Source: Phycisphaerales bacterium (GTDB lineage: Bacteria; Planctomycetota; Phycisphaerae; Phycisphaerales; UBA1924). From it: 64,000 nt of DNA. Positions 44,356 to 53,196 of this stretch are shown here, piece by piece. A model generated the notes under the pieces. That model did no database searches. It saw nothing but the letters and a program-made list of their open reading frames with translations, and was not told the origin of the DNA. Numbering within the stretch: the stretch's first letter is position 1; each line of letters opens with the position of its first letter. Position numbers and translations under genes: made by a program. The stretch lies in contig CP064987.1 of assembly GCA_016699835.1 (NCBI GenBank), positions 2,480,001 to 2,544,000 on the forward strand, read 5' to 3'.

Positions 44356-45840
44356 CTACAACAACGGCCCGAGCAGCCGCGCGAATCCTTGCGCCGCACG
44401 CCGACCGAACGGCCGCTGTTTCCACGCCCCCAGCGTGATCCGCTCTGACTTCTCGATGTACGACTCCTGCAGCCGGGCGAGTTCCTCCGCGAAGGCCGCG
44501 TCGTACACGAACAGGCTCACCTCGAAGTTCAGCAGGAACGACCGGATGTCGATGTTCGCGCTCCCGATGAGCGATAGGCACCGGTCCGCTGTCACGGTCT
44601 TGGAGTGAAGCAGGCCGTCGGTGAACTCGACGACGCGCACGCCCGCGCGGAGGAGGGCCTCGTACGTCCATCGCCCCGCCGCCGCGACGACGATCGCGTC
44701 GCTGTGTCGCGGGAGGACGAGCGTCACCCGCACGCCGCGCCGTGCCGCTGAGATCAGCGCCGTCTCCGTCGCATCATCGGGCACAAAATACGGCGTGGTC
44801 ACGATCAACTCCTGACGCGCGCCATAGATCATCGACAGGAGCGCATCTCGCATCGCCCCGGCGTCCGGCCCCGGACCCGTCGGCACAACCTGCGCCACGC
44901 GACCGTCGGTCACGTCCCCGATCGAAACGCGTGGCAAATACGTGTCCTCAAGGTGGACATCCTCATCGGTCTCGAGCGCCCAGTCGCGCAGGAAGACGAG
45001 TTGCAGCGCCTGGGCCGCCGGCCCCTCGACCCGCACCGACGCGTCGATCCATGGGCCGATCTTCTTGCGGATCGATCGCTTGAAGCCATGGTCCGTAAGA
45101 TTCTGGCTCCCCATGTATCCCACGCGCCCATCAAAGACCGCGATCTTGCGGTGATTCCGTAGATCCAGTCGCGCCACGAGCATGCGCAGCGCACCCACCG
45201 GGAGCGCCTCGAGCACGCGCACGCCCTCGCGATCCAGCATCCGGCGCTGCTCGCTAGCGAGGAACTCCTTGCTCCCAGCGGAATCCACGAGCACTCGGCA
45301 TTCCACGCCACGCTGCGACGCGCGCACGAGGGCCGCCGAAATCTCCTCCGATCGTCCCCGCGCCATCCAGATGTAGAACAGCAGATGGCAGTGGTGCGTG
45401 CTCGCGTCGATGTCGCGGATGAGCGAGTCGAGAAACTCATCGGTGTCGCTCAGGAGCGTCAACCGATTGCCCTTGAGTGGCGGGAGCCCGCCGACGGCCG
45501 TCGCGTGCGGCGCCACCAGTTCCAGCCCGCCCGATCGCACGCTCGGCCGCGACCGCGTCAGGCCCAACTCCGCCCATCGCGCGACGACCGAGGGCTCGGC
45601 CTGGCGCATGATCTGGTCGTGCTCCATCCGCCGGCGCGTGCCAAGACGGTTCTCGCCCACCAGAACGTACAGGATCGAGCCGATCAACGGCACAAAGAGC
45701 ACAAGGACCAGCCACGCCAGCGTCGTCGGCACGGGCCGGCGACGCGCGATCACGACGAATCCCATGAGCACGCGGAGGCCGAACTCCACAAGAAGTCCCG
45801 ATGCGGCCAGCCAGGGATGATTCGAGATCCACTCGAGCAT
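44356..45840 (-). CDS. cls: Cardiolipin synthase (phospholipase-D superfamily)
   Basis: This 494-residue membrane enzyme joins phosphatidyl groups to make cardiolipin. It has an N-terminal hydrophobic hairpin (PTTLAWLVLVLFVPLIGSIL), then two HKD motifs: LRNHRKIAVFDGRVGYMGSQ near residue 228 and LLHSKTVTADRCLSLIGSAN near 410. Length and order fit bacterial ClsA. The start overlaps a GACAAT-type hexamer rather than an SD. It is divergent from the lysine-rich protein gene and converges on the OPT gene with 24 nt. Confidence 0.93.
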   Translation of the reverse strand: MLEWISNHPWLAASGLLVEFGLRVLMGFVVIARRRPVPTTLAWLVLVLFVPLIGSILYVLVGENRLGTRRRMEHDQIMRQAEPSVVARWAELGLTRSRPSVRSGGLELVAPHATAVGGLPPLKGNRLTLLSDTDEFLDSLIRDIDASTHHCHLLFYIWMARGRSEEISAALVRASQRGVECRVLVDSAGSKEFLASEQRRMLDREGVRVLEALPVGALRMLVARLDLRNHRKIAVFDGRVGYMGSQNLTDHGFKRSIRKKIGPWIDASVRVEGPAAQALQLVFLRDWALETDEDVHLEDTYLPRVSIGDVTDGRVAQVVPTGPGPDAGAMRDALLSMIYGARQELIVTTPYFVPDDATETALISAARRGVRVTLVLPRHSDAIVVAAAGRWTYEALLRAGVRVVEFTDGLLHSKTVTADRCLSLIGSANIDIRSFLLNFEVSLFVYDAAFAEELARLQESYIEKSERITLGAWKQRPFGRRAAQGFARLLGPLL

Positions 45841-45898
45841 GCGACAGATTGTCGCACGCTCGGGCGCTCTCCGCCGGGATTCGTCCGGTCGGATCGCG

Positions 45899-45920
45899 TA
45901 GACTGGCGCGTCAAAGGAGG
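45899..45920 (+). promoter_or_regulatory. -10 element and strong RBS of the lysine-rich protein gene
   Basis: TAGACT (45899-45904) is a -10-like element followed by a short leader with AAAGGAGG (45913-45920) four nt before ATG 45925. This SD-containing start contrasts with the leaderless-type starts elsewhere. Confidence 0.45.
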
Positions 45921-45924
45921 CACC

Positions 45925-46719
45925 ATGCCGCGCGAATCAGAATCCGGGCACGCCAGGGCGTCACGCCGAATCGTCCAGCAGGGCAACGACATCCGCTCAC
46001 GGATCAACCGTCTCGCCCGCGGCGCGATGGCCGGGAACATGGCCGAGGTTCGTGAGGTCGTCTCGTCCACGCTCCATGGCGTGAAGGAGGAACTCGCGAG
46101 CGTCCTCCCCGAGAAGCGAGAGAGCGTGCTGCGCCAGGTCGTCGATGGTCTGGGCGACGCGATCGAGGCCGGCAGCGACGCCGTCAAGGAAGCCGTCGAT
46201 CACGCCGCCAAGCGTGGCGAGCGCCTCCGCAAAACGGATCTCAAGGCGATCTCCAAGGAACTCCGTGGCATCGAGGAGTCGTTCGTGGACACCGTGAAGG
46301 AGTCGGCGAGCACGCTCGAGCGCCACGCGCGGCTCGAGGCCCGCGACGTCGCCGCGATCGCCAAGAAGGCCGCGAAACGAATCGCCCCCGCCGCCCGCTC
46401 CGCCGCCGACGCCCTCGATGGTCACGTGGTGGACGCGGCCAAAGAAGCCGCGAGCACCGCGGGAAAGGCGGCTCGTGTCCTCGCCGGATCCGCCGCCGAG
46501 GGCGTTGCGGGTGTCCTCAAGAAGGCCGGCAAATCGCTCAAGAAGGGCGCCGCGACTAACAAGGCCGCGAAGAAGACCACAACGAAGTCGAGCGCGAAGA
46601 AGGCCTCCAAGAAATCCGTGGCCAGAAGGTCGACCAAGAAAACAACGACCAAGAAAGCCGCGAAGAAATCGACCTCCCGGAAGGCCGCGAAGAAGACCAC
46701 GAAGAAGAAGTCCCGCTAA
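45925..46719 (+). CDS. Histone-H1-like lysine/alanine-rich protein
   Basis: This 264-residue protein has an N-terminal helical part (about 1-165) reminiscent of DUF6781-type domains (QQGNDIRSRINRLARGAM, VREVVSSTLHGVKEEL). An Ala/Lys linker follows, and the last 80 residues are a very basic tail of KKA/KKT/KSS repeats like histone H1 and bacterial H1-like proteins (TKKTTTKKAAKKSTSRKA). It probably binds DNA or RNA. The gene has a strong SD (AAAGGAGG) and a close -10 element, so it may be well expressed. The stop overlaps the convergent AarF gene by 4 nt. Confidence 0.75.
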   Translation: MPRESESGHARASRRIVQQGNDIRSRINRLARGAMAGNMAEVREVVSSTLHGVKEELASVLPEKRESVLRQVVDGLGDAIEAGSDAVKEAVDHAAKRGERLRKTDLKAISKELRGIEESFVDTVKESASTLERHARLEARDVAAIAKKAAKRIAPAARSAADALDGHVVDAAKEAASTAGKAARVLAGSAAEGVAGVLKKAGKSLKKGAATNKAAKKTTTKSSAKKASKKSVARRSTKKTTTKKAAKKSTSRKAAKKTTKKKSR

Positions 46720-48416
46720 TCCTTCCGCGACCGCAGCCAGCGCCTGTTCCGCAATACGTGCCCGATGGTCAGCACGAGCGCCAGCGCCAGCCCGATGATC
46801 CCGATCGTCGCGAATGGAATCGTCTGTCCGGGCCGATCCGCGTGCACCAGGATCGATGACCCCACCACCAATCCCGCGATCGCCAGCGAGAACGCGATGT
46901 TCCGGCTGGCGTGCTCGATCGTCTGCGTCATCCGCGTCAGCCCGCGGTGCTCGAGATTCACCGCCAGTCGATTCCTCCGGATCTGCGTCAGAACCTGGCG
47001 CACCTCCGTCGGCAGGTTCTCCGCCAACTCGGCGTACTCCGCCATCCCGCGCTCGAACCGCCGACGCATCGCCCCCACGCTGTACTTCCGCTTCACCAGT
47101 CGCTCGACGTGGGGCGAGGCGAACTCCACGAGATCGAACTTGGGATCAAGGTCCCGGGCGACCGACTGGATCGTCGTGAGCGCCTTGATGAGCAGCACGA
47201 GATCCGCCGGGCATCGCAACTGGTGCCGGCGCAGTTTCTTGAAGAACGCGTCGAGCAGCGCGGGCATGTCGATCCGGCCCACCGTCGCGTGCTCGAACTG
47301 GGCCACAAAGTCACGCACGTCCGCACGCACCGCCCGATCCTCGAGTTTCGCCGGCTCCGCGTCGGACAGCGTCCCCACCACACGCATCACGCTGTCGAGA
47401 TCCCCCCGCACGACCCCGAGCACCAGCGTCGCGAGGCTCTCCGCCGTCCGCGCCTCGATCTGCCCCGTCATGCCGCAGTCGATGAACCCCACCGCGCCGT
47501 CCTCGAGCACGAAGAGATTCCCCGGATGCGGATCGGCGTGAAAAAAACCAAGATCAAGACACTGCCGCAGCACCGCCTCGGCCCCATGCCGAACGACCGC
47601 GTGCCGATGGTCCTCGGGAATCTCGCTCGCCGGCACGCTCGACAGCAGCGTCCCCTTGAACTCCTGCATCGCCAGCACGCGATGCGTCGAGGCCGACCAG
47701 TAGATCTCGGGAAACCGGATCGACGGCGCGTCATCGAAGTACGCGCGGAGCCTGTCGGTCGCGCGCCCCTCGTGCGTCAGGTCCACCTCGCGCTCCAGTT
47801 CCCGCGCGAACTCGTCCACCACCTCCGTCGGGCTGTATCCAAGGTCCGTGAATCGCGATTCGGCAAACTCCGCCAGCGTCCGCAGGATCTCCATGTCGCT
47901 CTGCGTCACGTCCTCGATCCCCGGGCGGAGCACTTTGAGCACAACCGGCGTGCCGTCCGTCAATCGTGCCCGATGCACCTGCGCCATCGACGCCGCCGCC
48001 AGCGGCTGTGGATCAATCCACGCGATCACCTCATCCAGCCGATCCCCGAACTCCTCATTCAATCGCCGCTCGATCTCCTCGAACGGCAGGCGCACCGCAT
48101 TGGATTGCAGGTTCCGGAACTCTTCTGCCCATTCTTCGGGAATCAGGTCGGGACGGCACGAGAGCACCTGCCCCAACTTCATGAACGTTGGCCCGAGATC
48201 CTCCATGGCGCGACGAAGTCGCTGCGCCCGCGTCTCACGCGATTCATGCTCCTGCGGCGCGCTCTGCCGGAGCAACAAGCGTTTCCCCGACTCCAGCCAG
48301 CGATCCAGCCCCGTCTCCGAGACGATGTCGCGGAATCCATGGCGAAACAGGACCTCGATGATCTCGCCATACCGCCGGACGTTCTTGATCGTGCGATGAA
48401 TTCCACCGGCATACAT
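46716..48416 (-). CDS. ABC1/AarF/UbiB atypical kinase-like protein
   Basis: This 566-residue protein has the ADCK/UbiB signatures: the KxGQ motif GPTFMKLGQVLSCRPDLIPE, the Ala-rich loop PLAAASMAQVHRA, VVLKVLRPG, FFHADPHPGNLFVLEDGAVG and FIDCGMTG. Two membrane segments end the protein (about 500-555). The family supports ubiquinone or other lipid biosynthesis by an ATPase activity rather than classical kinase action. TACCAT lies 5 nt before ATG 48416, with no SD. The beta-CASP nuclease gene is upstream in the same direction with a 24-nt gap. Confidence 0.92.
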   Translation of the reverse strand: MYAGGIHRTIKNVRRYGEIIEVLFRHGFRDIVSETGLDRWLESGKRLLLRQSAPQEHESRETRAQRLRRAMEDLGPTFMKLGQVLSCRPDLIPEEWAEEFRNLQSNAVRLPFEEIERRLNEEFGDRLDEVIAWIDPQPLAAASMAQVHRARLTDGTPVVLKVLRPGIEDVTQSDMEILRTLAEFAESRFTDLGYSPTEVVDEFARELEREVDLTHEGRATDRLRAYFDDAPSIRFPEIYWSASTHRVLAMQEFKGTLLSSVPASEIPEDHRHAVVRHGAEAVLRQCLDLGFFHADPHPGNLFVLEDGAVGFIDCGMTGQIEARTAESLATLVLGVVRGDLDSVMRVVGTLSDAEPAKLEDRAVRADVRDFVAQFEHATVGRIDMPALLDAFFKKLRRHQLRCPADLVLLIKALTTIQSVARDLDPKFDLVEFASPHVERLVKRKYSVGAMRRRFERGMAEYAELAENLPTEVRQVLTQIRRNRLAVNLEHRGLTRMTQTIEHASRNIAFSLAIAGLVVGSSILVHADRPGQTIPFATIGIIGLALALVLTIGHVLRNRRWLRSRKD

Positions 48417-48421
48417 GGCGG

Positions 48422-48427
48422 ATGGTA
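48422..48427 (-). promoter_or_regulatory. -10-like TACCAT 5 nt before the AarF-like gene
   Basis: Minus strand: TACCAT, CCGCC, ATG 48416. No SD is present, although the gene lies 24 nt behind another gene on the same strand. Confidence 0.35.
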
Positions 48428-48440
48428 CCCCGTGCCGCCG

Positions 48441-49832
48441 CTACAACGAATACTCCGCATCCGCGCCGGGCGTCTCGGCGCGAACGCCGAGGTCCCTCGA
48501 GAGTCGTGTTGCGAGCGCCAAGCGCGCGTAATCCTCGCCATGATTGAGGAGCACCCGGGGCCTCGACTTCGCCCACGAACTCGCCCACGCGACCAGTTCG
48601 CTCTGCCCCGCGTGGGCCGAGAACCCGCCCAGCGTGTGGATCTTCGCGCGAACCTTTACCCAATCGCCAAGCACGCGCACCACCCCCGCGCCCTCGGCCA
48701 GTCGCCGACCGATCGAGCCCGATGGCTGATACCCCACGATCATGACCCGCGCGTCGCGCCGCCAGAGGTTGTGCTTCAGGTGATGCACGATCCGCCCGCC
48801 GGTGCACATCCCGCTCCCCGCGATCACCACCGCCGCCCCGCTCATGTCGTTGAGCCTTCGCGAGTCGTCGGCTTTCTCCAGGAACGTGTACACCGGAACC
48901 GAGTTCGGCTTCTCGGCATATTCGAACATCGCCCTCGCGTCCGTGTCCAGTGAGCCGCGATGCTTCATGTACACCTCCGTCGCCTCCGACGCGAGCGGGC
49001 TGTCGATATACACCGGAAACGACGGCACGCGCCCGCTCTGCCCGAGCGCCGCCAACTCATACATCAGCAACTGCGTCCGCCCCACCGCGAACGCCGGCAC
49101 AAACACCCGCTGATGCTCCCACACCGCGTCGTGGATGATCGACCGGAACTCCTCGACCGTCGCCTCGCGCGAGCGATGGTCGCGATCGCCATAGGTGGAT
49201 TCCATCACCACCAGGTCCGCGTGCTCGAAGCGCTCCGGGTTGTGGTTGATGGGCACGTTCGAGACGCCGATGTCGCCGGAGAAGACGATCGTCTTTGTCC
49301 CCCCACCCTCCTCGATCGTGACCTCCACGCTCGCCGAGCCGAGGATGTGCCCCGCGTCCACAAGCCGCACACGCACACCCGGCGCGACCTCCGTCGGCGT
49401 TCCGTACCTCACAGGCTTGAACGTCCCCAGCACCTGCTCCGCCTCGGCCTTCGTGTAGAGCGGCTCGACCGGCTCCTTTCCCCGCCGAAGATTTCTCCTC
49501 GTGTCCTCCCGCGCGTCGGCCTCCTGCACCTGGGCCGAGTCCCTCAGCATCACCCGGCACAGGTCGATCGTCTCGGGAGTGCACCAGATCGGACCCTTGT
49601 AGCCGAGCGACGCAAGCAACGGCAGACGCCCGGAGTGATCCACGTGCGCATGCGTCAGCACCACCGCGTCGAGACGAGAGAAGTCGTGCCGACGCCGATT
49701 CTTCGCGTCCTGCCCCGGGCCGCCCTGGAACAGCCCGAAATCAATAAGCACACGCGCCCGACCCGTTTCGAGCAGCGTCGACGAGCCCGTGACCTCGCCC
49801 ATGGCGCCAAGAAATCGGATGCTTGTGCCCAC
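48441..49832 (-). CDS. Beta-CASP metallo-beta-lactamase-fold nuclease
   Basis: This 463-residue protein starts at GTG 49832, with GAGAGGTAA just upstream. It has the MBL motifs VLTHAHVDHSGRLPLL (HxHxDH), VDAGHILGSAS and FSGDIG, and beta-CASP motifs MESTYGDRDH, VIAGSGMCTGGRIVHHLK and the C-terminal LGGFSAHAGQSEL. This matches bacterial YSH1/CPSF73-like RNA-processing nucleases. No KH domain is present. It lies upstream of the AarF-like gene and divergent from the sensor-kinase gene. Confidence 0.9.
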   Translation of the reverse strand: MGTSIRFLGAMGEVTGSSTLLETGRARVLIDFGLFQGGPGQDAKNRRRHDFSRLDAVVLTHAHVDHSGRLPLLASLGYKGPIWCTPETIDLCRVMLRDSAQVQEADAREDTRRNLRRGKEPVEPLYTKAEAEQVLGTFKPVRYGTPTEVAPGVRVRLVDAGHILGSASVEVTIEEGGGTKTIVFSGDIGVSNVPINHNPERFEHADLVVMESTYGDRDHRSREATVEEFRSIIHDAVWEHQRVFVPAFAVGRTQLLMYELAALGQSGRVPSFPVYIDSPLASEATEVYMKHRGSLDTDARAMFEYAEKPNSVPVYTFLEKADDSRRLNDMSGAAVVIAGSGMCTGGRIVHHLKHNLWRRDARVMIVGYQPSGSIGRRLAEGAGVVRVLGDWVKVRAKIHTLGGFSAHAGQSELVAWASSWAKSRPRVLLNHGEDYARLALATRLSRDLGVRAETPGADAEYSL

Positions 49833-49968
49833 GATAAGTTACCTCTCACTTGAAGTGGATTTTACGCGAAATGCAAGCCCGACACAGGGGAGAAACATAC
49901 CCTAAATCGATCAGAGGGAGATACGGTCTGCGCCCAGGCGAGTGGTTCGATTCGTGTCCAGCGTAGCC

Positions 49969-50424
49969 ATGACCGAAGCAACCCCAAAAACACTGGTGTA
50001 CGTCCCTCGCCATTGGTCATCACATCTGGGGGTGGCGCTCGCCTCCATCTCCCAGGACAAAGTCGGTACGTTGCTCGATGCGCCCGACCTCTCGTCCGCG
50101 ATTGACATCCTGATGCACGCCGAGCGCACATGCACCGTTGTCGTCGAGTACGACGGGCTCGACATCGTGCGCTCGGTCGAATCGGTGCGGGATCGCCTGG
50201 TCAACGTCCCGTGCGTCGCGATGCTGCCAGTCGAGGACTCCGGCATCGCCGAAGCGATCGTCAAGAACGGTATCGGCGCCATCCTCTACCCCGGCGAGTT
50301 CTATCCACCCAGAATCGAGCGTGTCATCACTCTCACAAACGTGAGACACCGAATCACCAGTGCCGAACGCCTCGTCCGCGAGCGATTCGAGTTCGCCGCC
50401 AGGGTCATCTCCGACACCATCTGA
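49969..50424 (+). CDS. N-terminal part of a hybrid sensor kinase, ended by in-frame TGA
   Basis: This reading frame gives 151 residues from ATG 49969: a receiver-like alpha/beta domain (TLVYVPRHWSSHLGVALASI, TVVVEYDGLDIVRSVES, AILYPGEFYPPRI) followed by a linker helix (ERLVRERFEFAARVISDTI). The TGA at 50422-50424 stops it. After the TGA the same frame reads DWWIHEPHRTYHTPQFDTLL, the start of a PAS domain, so this and the next entry look like one gene. Either the protein is truncated, TGA is read through, or the sequence carries a nonsense mutation or error. Confidence 0.6.
   Translation: MTEATPKTLVYVPRHWSSHLGVALASISQDKVGTLLDAPDLSSAIDILMHAERTCTVVVEYDGLDIVRSVESVRDRLVNVPCVAMLPVEDSGIAEAIVKNGIGAILYPGEFYPPRIERVITLTNVRHRITSAERLVRERFEFAARVISDTI
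50422..50424 (+). other. In-frame TGA at a conserved PAS Trp position
   Basis: The codon lies between DTI and DWW. PAS domains of this type usually read IWDW here, so TGA takes the place of TGG. The upstream and downstream frames agree (151 codons before, 488 codons after). Confidence 0.85.
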
Positions 50425-50514
50425 GACTGGTGGATCCACGAACCGCACCGCACCTATCACACGCCCCAGTTCGACACGCTCCTGGGGTATGAGCCCGGCG
50501 AACTCCCCGTCAGC

Positions 50515-51891
50515 GTGGACTCGTGGATCGAGAATCTCCACCCCGAGGATGCGCCGCGCGTCCAGGCCGCGATCCAACGCAACTGGGAGACCGGCGAGAC
50601 CTACGACTGCGAGTACCGCCTCCGCCACAAGGACGGCTCCTATCGCCATGTCCGGGCCGTCGGCGATTGCCTGCGCGACTCCGCCGGCAAGCCCTATCGC
50701 ATGATCGGCATCATCGAAGATGTCACCGATCAAAGGGCCGCCCTCGAACTCCAGCGCAAACGCGAGGAAGACCTCCGCCAGACCCAGAAACTCGAGGCCG
50801 TCGGCCTCTTCGCCAGTGGCGTCGCCCACGACTTCAGCAACCTTCTCGCCGCCATCCGCGGGTATGTCAGCATCGCCCGCGCCACGATCGCCCCCAGCAC
50901 CCAGGCCGCGAAAGCCCTGGAGCAGGTCGAGAAGGCCGCCGCCCAGGCCACGGGCGTCGCGCGATCGCTCCTCACTTTCGCGAAAAAATCCGACTCCCAC
51001 TTCGAGCCGATCAATCTCGCCTCGGTCGTGAAGGACACCACGCGTCTCCTCCGACGCATGCTCCCCGCAGGCGTCCACACCGTCATCGACACGCGCTCGG
51101 CCGCCTCACTCTGGGTTCGCGCCGACGCCGTCCAGATCCAGCAGGTCGTCATCAACCTCGCAATCAACGCTCGAGATTCCATTGCTGGCTCCGGCACCAT
51201 CCGCATCGCCGTCGAGCCATCACCTCAGCCGCCCACAACCGACGTGCCCAAATCCAAACCCGCGCCCACCCACGTCCGCCTCGTCGTATCGGACACCGGC
51301 GCCGGCATCCCCCCCGACATCCTCCCTCGGGTCTTCGAACCGTTCTTCACCACCAAACCCAGAGAGGATGGCTCAGGCCTGGGCCTCTCCATCTGCCACG
51401 CCATCGCACGCGATCACGGCGGCTCCATCGACATCACCTCAAGGCCCACAGAGGGAACAACAGTTATCGTCACCCTTCCAACCATCCCCAAACCCGCGAC
51501 GATCAGTGTGGCGACCGGTCCAAAGCCCACCGCCTGTGTCGTTCTCGACGATCCGCACGTCCGAGGCGTCCTCAACGCCATGCTCACCAGCCTTGGGCAC
51601 GATGTCCCCCTCGTCTCCGCCGCGGACGCGCAGCGCACCATGCTCGATCCCGCCGCCGACATCGATGTTGTTCTCATGGACGAGTCGCTCGTCCCCGACA
51701 CCTTCGCTGCCGGTCTCGCGGACCTCCGCGCCCGAAACAGCAAGAGGCGCTTCATTCTGGTCGCCGATCCCACCGAGAACCGCCTGCCCGCCTCCGATCC
51801 GCTCGTCTCGTTCCTAGTCCGTCCCTTCCGGCGTGAAGACCTCAAGTCCCTCCTCGAAGCCAAGCTCAAATCCGAAGGAGTCACGCGATGA
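50515..51891 (+). CDS. Hybrid histidine kinase, C-terminal part (PAS-HisKA-HATPase-REC)
   Basis: From GTG 50515 this is a 458-residue fragment, but the frame is open from just after the TGA at 50424, giving the full PAS domain. It holds the end of PAS (WIENLHPEDAPRVQ, YRLRHKDGSYRHVRAVGD), the HisKA box LFASGVAHDFSNLLAAIRGY with the phosphorylatable His, the N box NLAINARDSI, DTGAGIP and GSGLGLSICHAIA, and a C-terminal receiver (VVLMDESLV). GTG 50515 is a weak restart. Its stop overlaps the NarL-type regulator start by ATGA, so the pair is coupled. Confidence 0.85.
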   Translation: MDSWIENLHPEDAPRVQAAIQRNWETGETYDCEYRLRHKDGSYRHVRAVGDCLRDSAGKPYRMIGIIEDVTDQRAALELQRKREEDLRQTQKLEAVGLFASGVAHDFSNLLAAIRGYVSIARATIAPSTQAAKALEQVEKAAAQATGVARSLLTFAKKSDSHFEPINLASVVKDTTRLLRRMLPAGVHTVIDTRSAASLWVRADAVQIQQVVINLAINARDSIAGSGTIRIAVEPSPQPPTTDVPKSKPAPTHVRLVVSDTGAGIPPDILPRVFEPFFTTKPREDGSGLGLSICHAIARDHGGSIDITSRPTEGTTVIVTLPTIPKPATISVATGPKPTACVVLDDPHVRGVLNAMLTSLGHDVPLVSAADAQRTMLDPAADIDVVLMDESLVPDTFAAGLADLRARNSKRRFILVADPTENRLPASDPLVSFLVRPFRREDLKSLLEAKLKSEGVTR

Positions 51892-52544
51892 CAGGTCCGC
51901 TCACCATTGTCGTCGCCGACGATCACGCCCTCGTGCGACGATGCCTCGCCGAGATGCTCACGCGTCCCCCCGCGCTCCAGGTCGTCGCCGATGTCTCAAC
52001 GACCGATGAGGCCATCACCGCCGCCATCCGTCACCAGCCCGACATCGTCATCCTCGACATCGACATCCCCGGCGTCGGCTCCTTCGAGGCCGCCAAAATC
52101 ATCCAGTCCCGATGCCCCAAAACCAAAATCATGTTCCTGAGCGCCTTCTCCCACGACCGCTACATCGAGGCCGCCCTCAAAGCCGGTGCCATGGCCTATG
52201 TCACGAAAACCGATCCCCCCGAGGTCCTCGTCCGCGCCATCCAATCCGTCGGCCTGGGCAGCACCTACTTCTCCCCTGAGGTCCAGGATCGCCTCGTCAT
52301 CGAGTCCAACGGCGTAAGCCTCAAGTTCACAGCCTCCACCAAAGTCTCCAGCCTCACGCCCCGCGAACTCGAAGTCCTTCGATACATTGCCAAGGGACTC
52401 TCCAAGAAAGAGATCGCCAACACGCTCCATCTGTCGGTCAAGACCGTCGAGAACCACGTCGCGAGAGTCATGGGACGCCTCAATATCCACGACCGTGTGG
52501 AACTGACGCGATTCGCCATCCGCGAGGGTCTCGCTGAGGCGTGA
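51888..52544 (+). CDS. NarL/LuxR-type response regulator
   Basis: This 218-residue protein has a receiver with the acidic pair VVADDHALVRR, the phosphoacceptor in IVILDIDIPG, Ser/Thr and Lys (LSAFSHD, AYVTKTDPP). It is followed by a LuxR-type HTH (LTPRELEVLRYIAKGLSKKE, LHLSVKTVENHVARVMGRL). It binds DNA after phosphorylation, most likely by the kinase whose stop it overlaps (ATGA). The regulon is unknown. Confidence 0.93.
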   Translation: MTGPLTIVVADDHALVRRCLAEMLTRPPALQVVADVSTTDEAITAAIRHQPDIVILDIDIPGVGSFEAAKIIQSRCPKTKIMFLSAFSHDRYIEAALKAGAMAYVTKTDPPEVLVRAIQSVGLGSTYFSPEVQDRLVIESNGVSLKFTASTKVSSLTPRELEVLRYIAKGLSKKEIANTLHLSVKTVENHVARVMGRLNIHDRVELTRFAIREGLAEA

Positions 52545-52768
52545 TCAGACTTCTTTGTCAGATTCTCCGTAGATATACGTGCTCCCGACGTGAAAACGAC
52601 CTTTAGGTTCTTTTTTACACTTGGAAACCATGGCGTTTGATCGCCAGAATAGGGTAGAAGTCCTCAATGGCCCTGCTCTTGCGCTTCGCCGATACTTCAG
52701 AGACATACGGGTAAATTATTTCCTCTGATGGGTCATGCAACAGTAATTGATTGAAGAACGGATTAGAG
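52545..52768. other. AT-rich 224-nt pocket upstream of the small HTH gene
   Basis: GC content is near 42-45% in two 60-nt samples, far below the surroundings. A minus-strand frame from about 52848 to 52615 has a protein-like C-terminus (HDPSEEIIYPYVSEVSAKRK), but it overlaps the HTH gene start, so I do not annotate it as a gene. It could be a remnant of transferred DNA or a regulatory region. Confidence 0.4.
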
Positions 52769-53098
52769 ATGGACATCCCAAATCTTGAATCTACATCGAA
52801 GGTGGCGACCCTTGTCTGCCAGCATTGCGGCATGCCTGTGTCACACAATCAGGGGATGTTCACTGTTGAAACAAAGACCCTCCTCGGCAAACTCAGCGAG
52901 GCCCAGCGACGCGTCCTGGTCCACCTGCTCGAAGGCCTCTCCGAGCCCGAGATAGCCGATCGCATCCACCGCAGTCGGCACACCGTCCACGACCACACCA
53001 AGGCGATCTATGCCGCCCTGGGTGTCTCCAAGCGCGTCCAACTCGTCCACCTCTTCGCCGGGATCGAGCCCAAGGCCGTCGCGCCCTCGCTCTCGTGA
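52769..53098 (+). CDS. Small LuxR-type HTH protein with N-terminal CxxC
   Basis: This 109-residue protein has an N-terminal CQHCGMPVSHN segment (a half zinc-ribbon, perhaps one metal site) and a C-terminal LuxR-like HTH (LSEAQRRVLVHLLEGLSEPE, then HRSRHTVHDHTKAIYAALG and VQLVHLF). There is no receiver domain. It may act as a stand-alone transcription factor, possibly linked to the nearby two-component pair. ATG 52769 is chosen; GGA lies about 8 nt upstream, and the region before it is AT-rich. Confidence 0.7.
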   Translation: MDIPNLESTSKVATLVCQHCGMPVSHNQGMFTVETKTLLGKLSEAQRRVLVHLLEGLSEPEIADRIHRSRHTVHDHTKAIYAALGVSKRVQLVHLFAGIEPKAVAPSLS

Positions 53099-53196
53099 TC
53101 CCCGACACACGTTCCTGACGATCTCTTGATACTCTTGGCGTTCCTGGCGCGGGCCTTGCGGTTCGCGTCGTGCCATTTCTCAGGAGTTGGACGCGC

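Noticed and set aside
46911..48953. A 680-codon plus-strand frame
   Set aside because: It overlaps the AarF-like and beta-CASP genes antisense and is Arg/His/Pro-rich with no family character.
50422..50424. Selenocysteine at the in-frame TGA
   Set aside because: The position in PAS domains is Trp, not Cys, and I see no strong hairpin directly after the TGA. Readthrough or mutation fits better.
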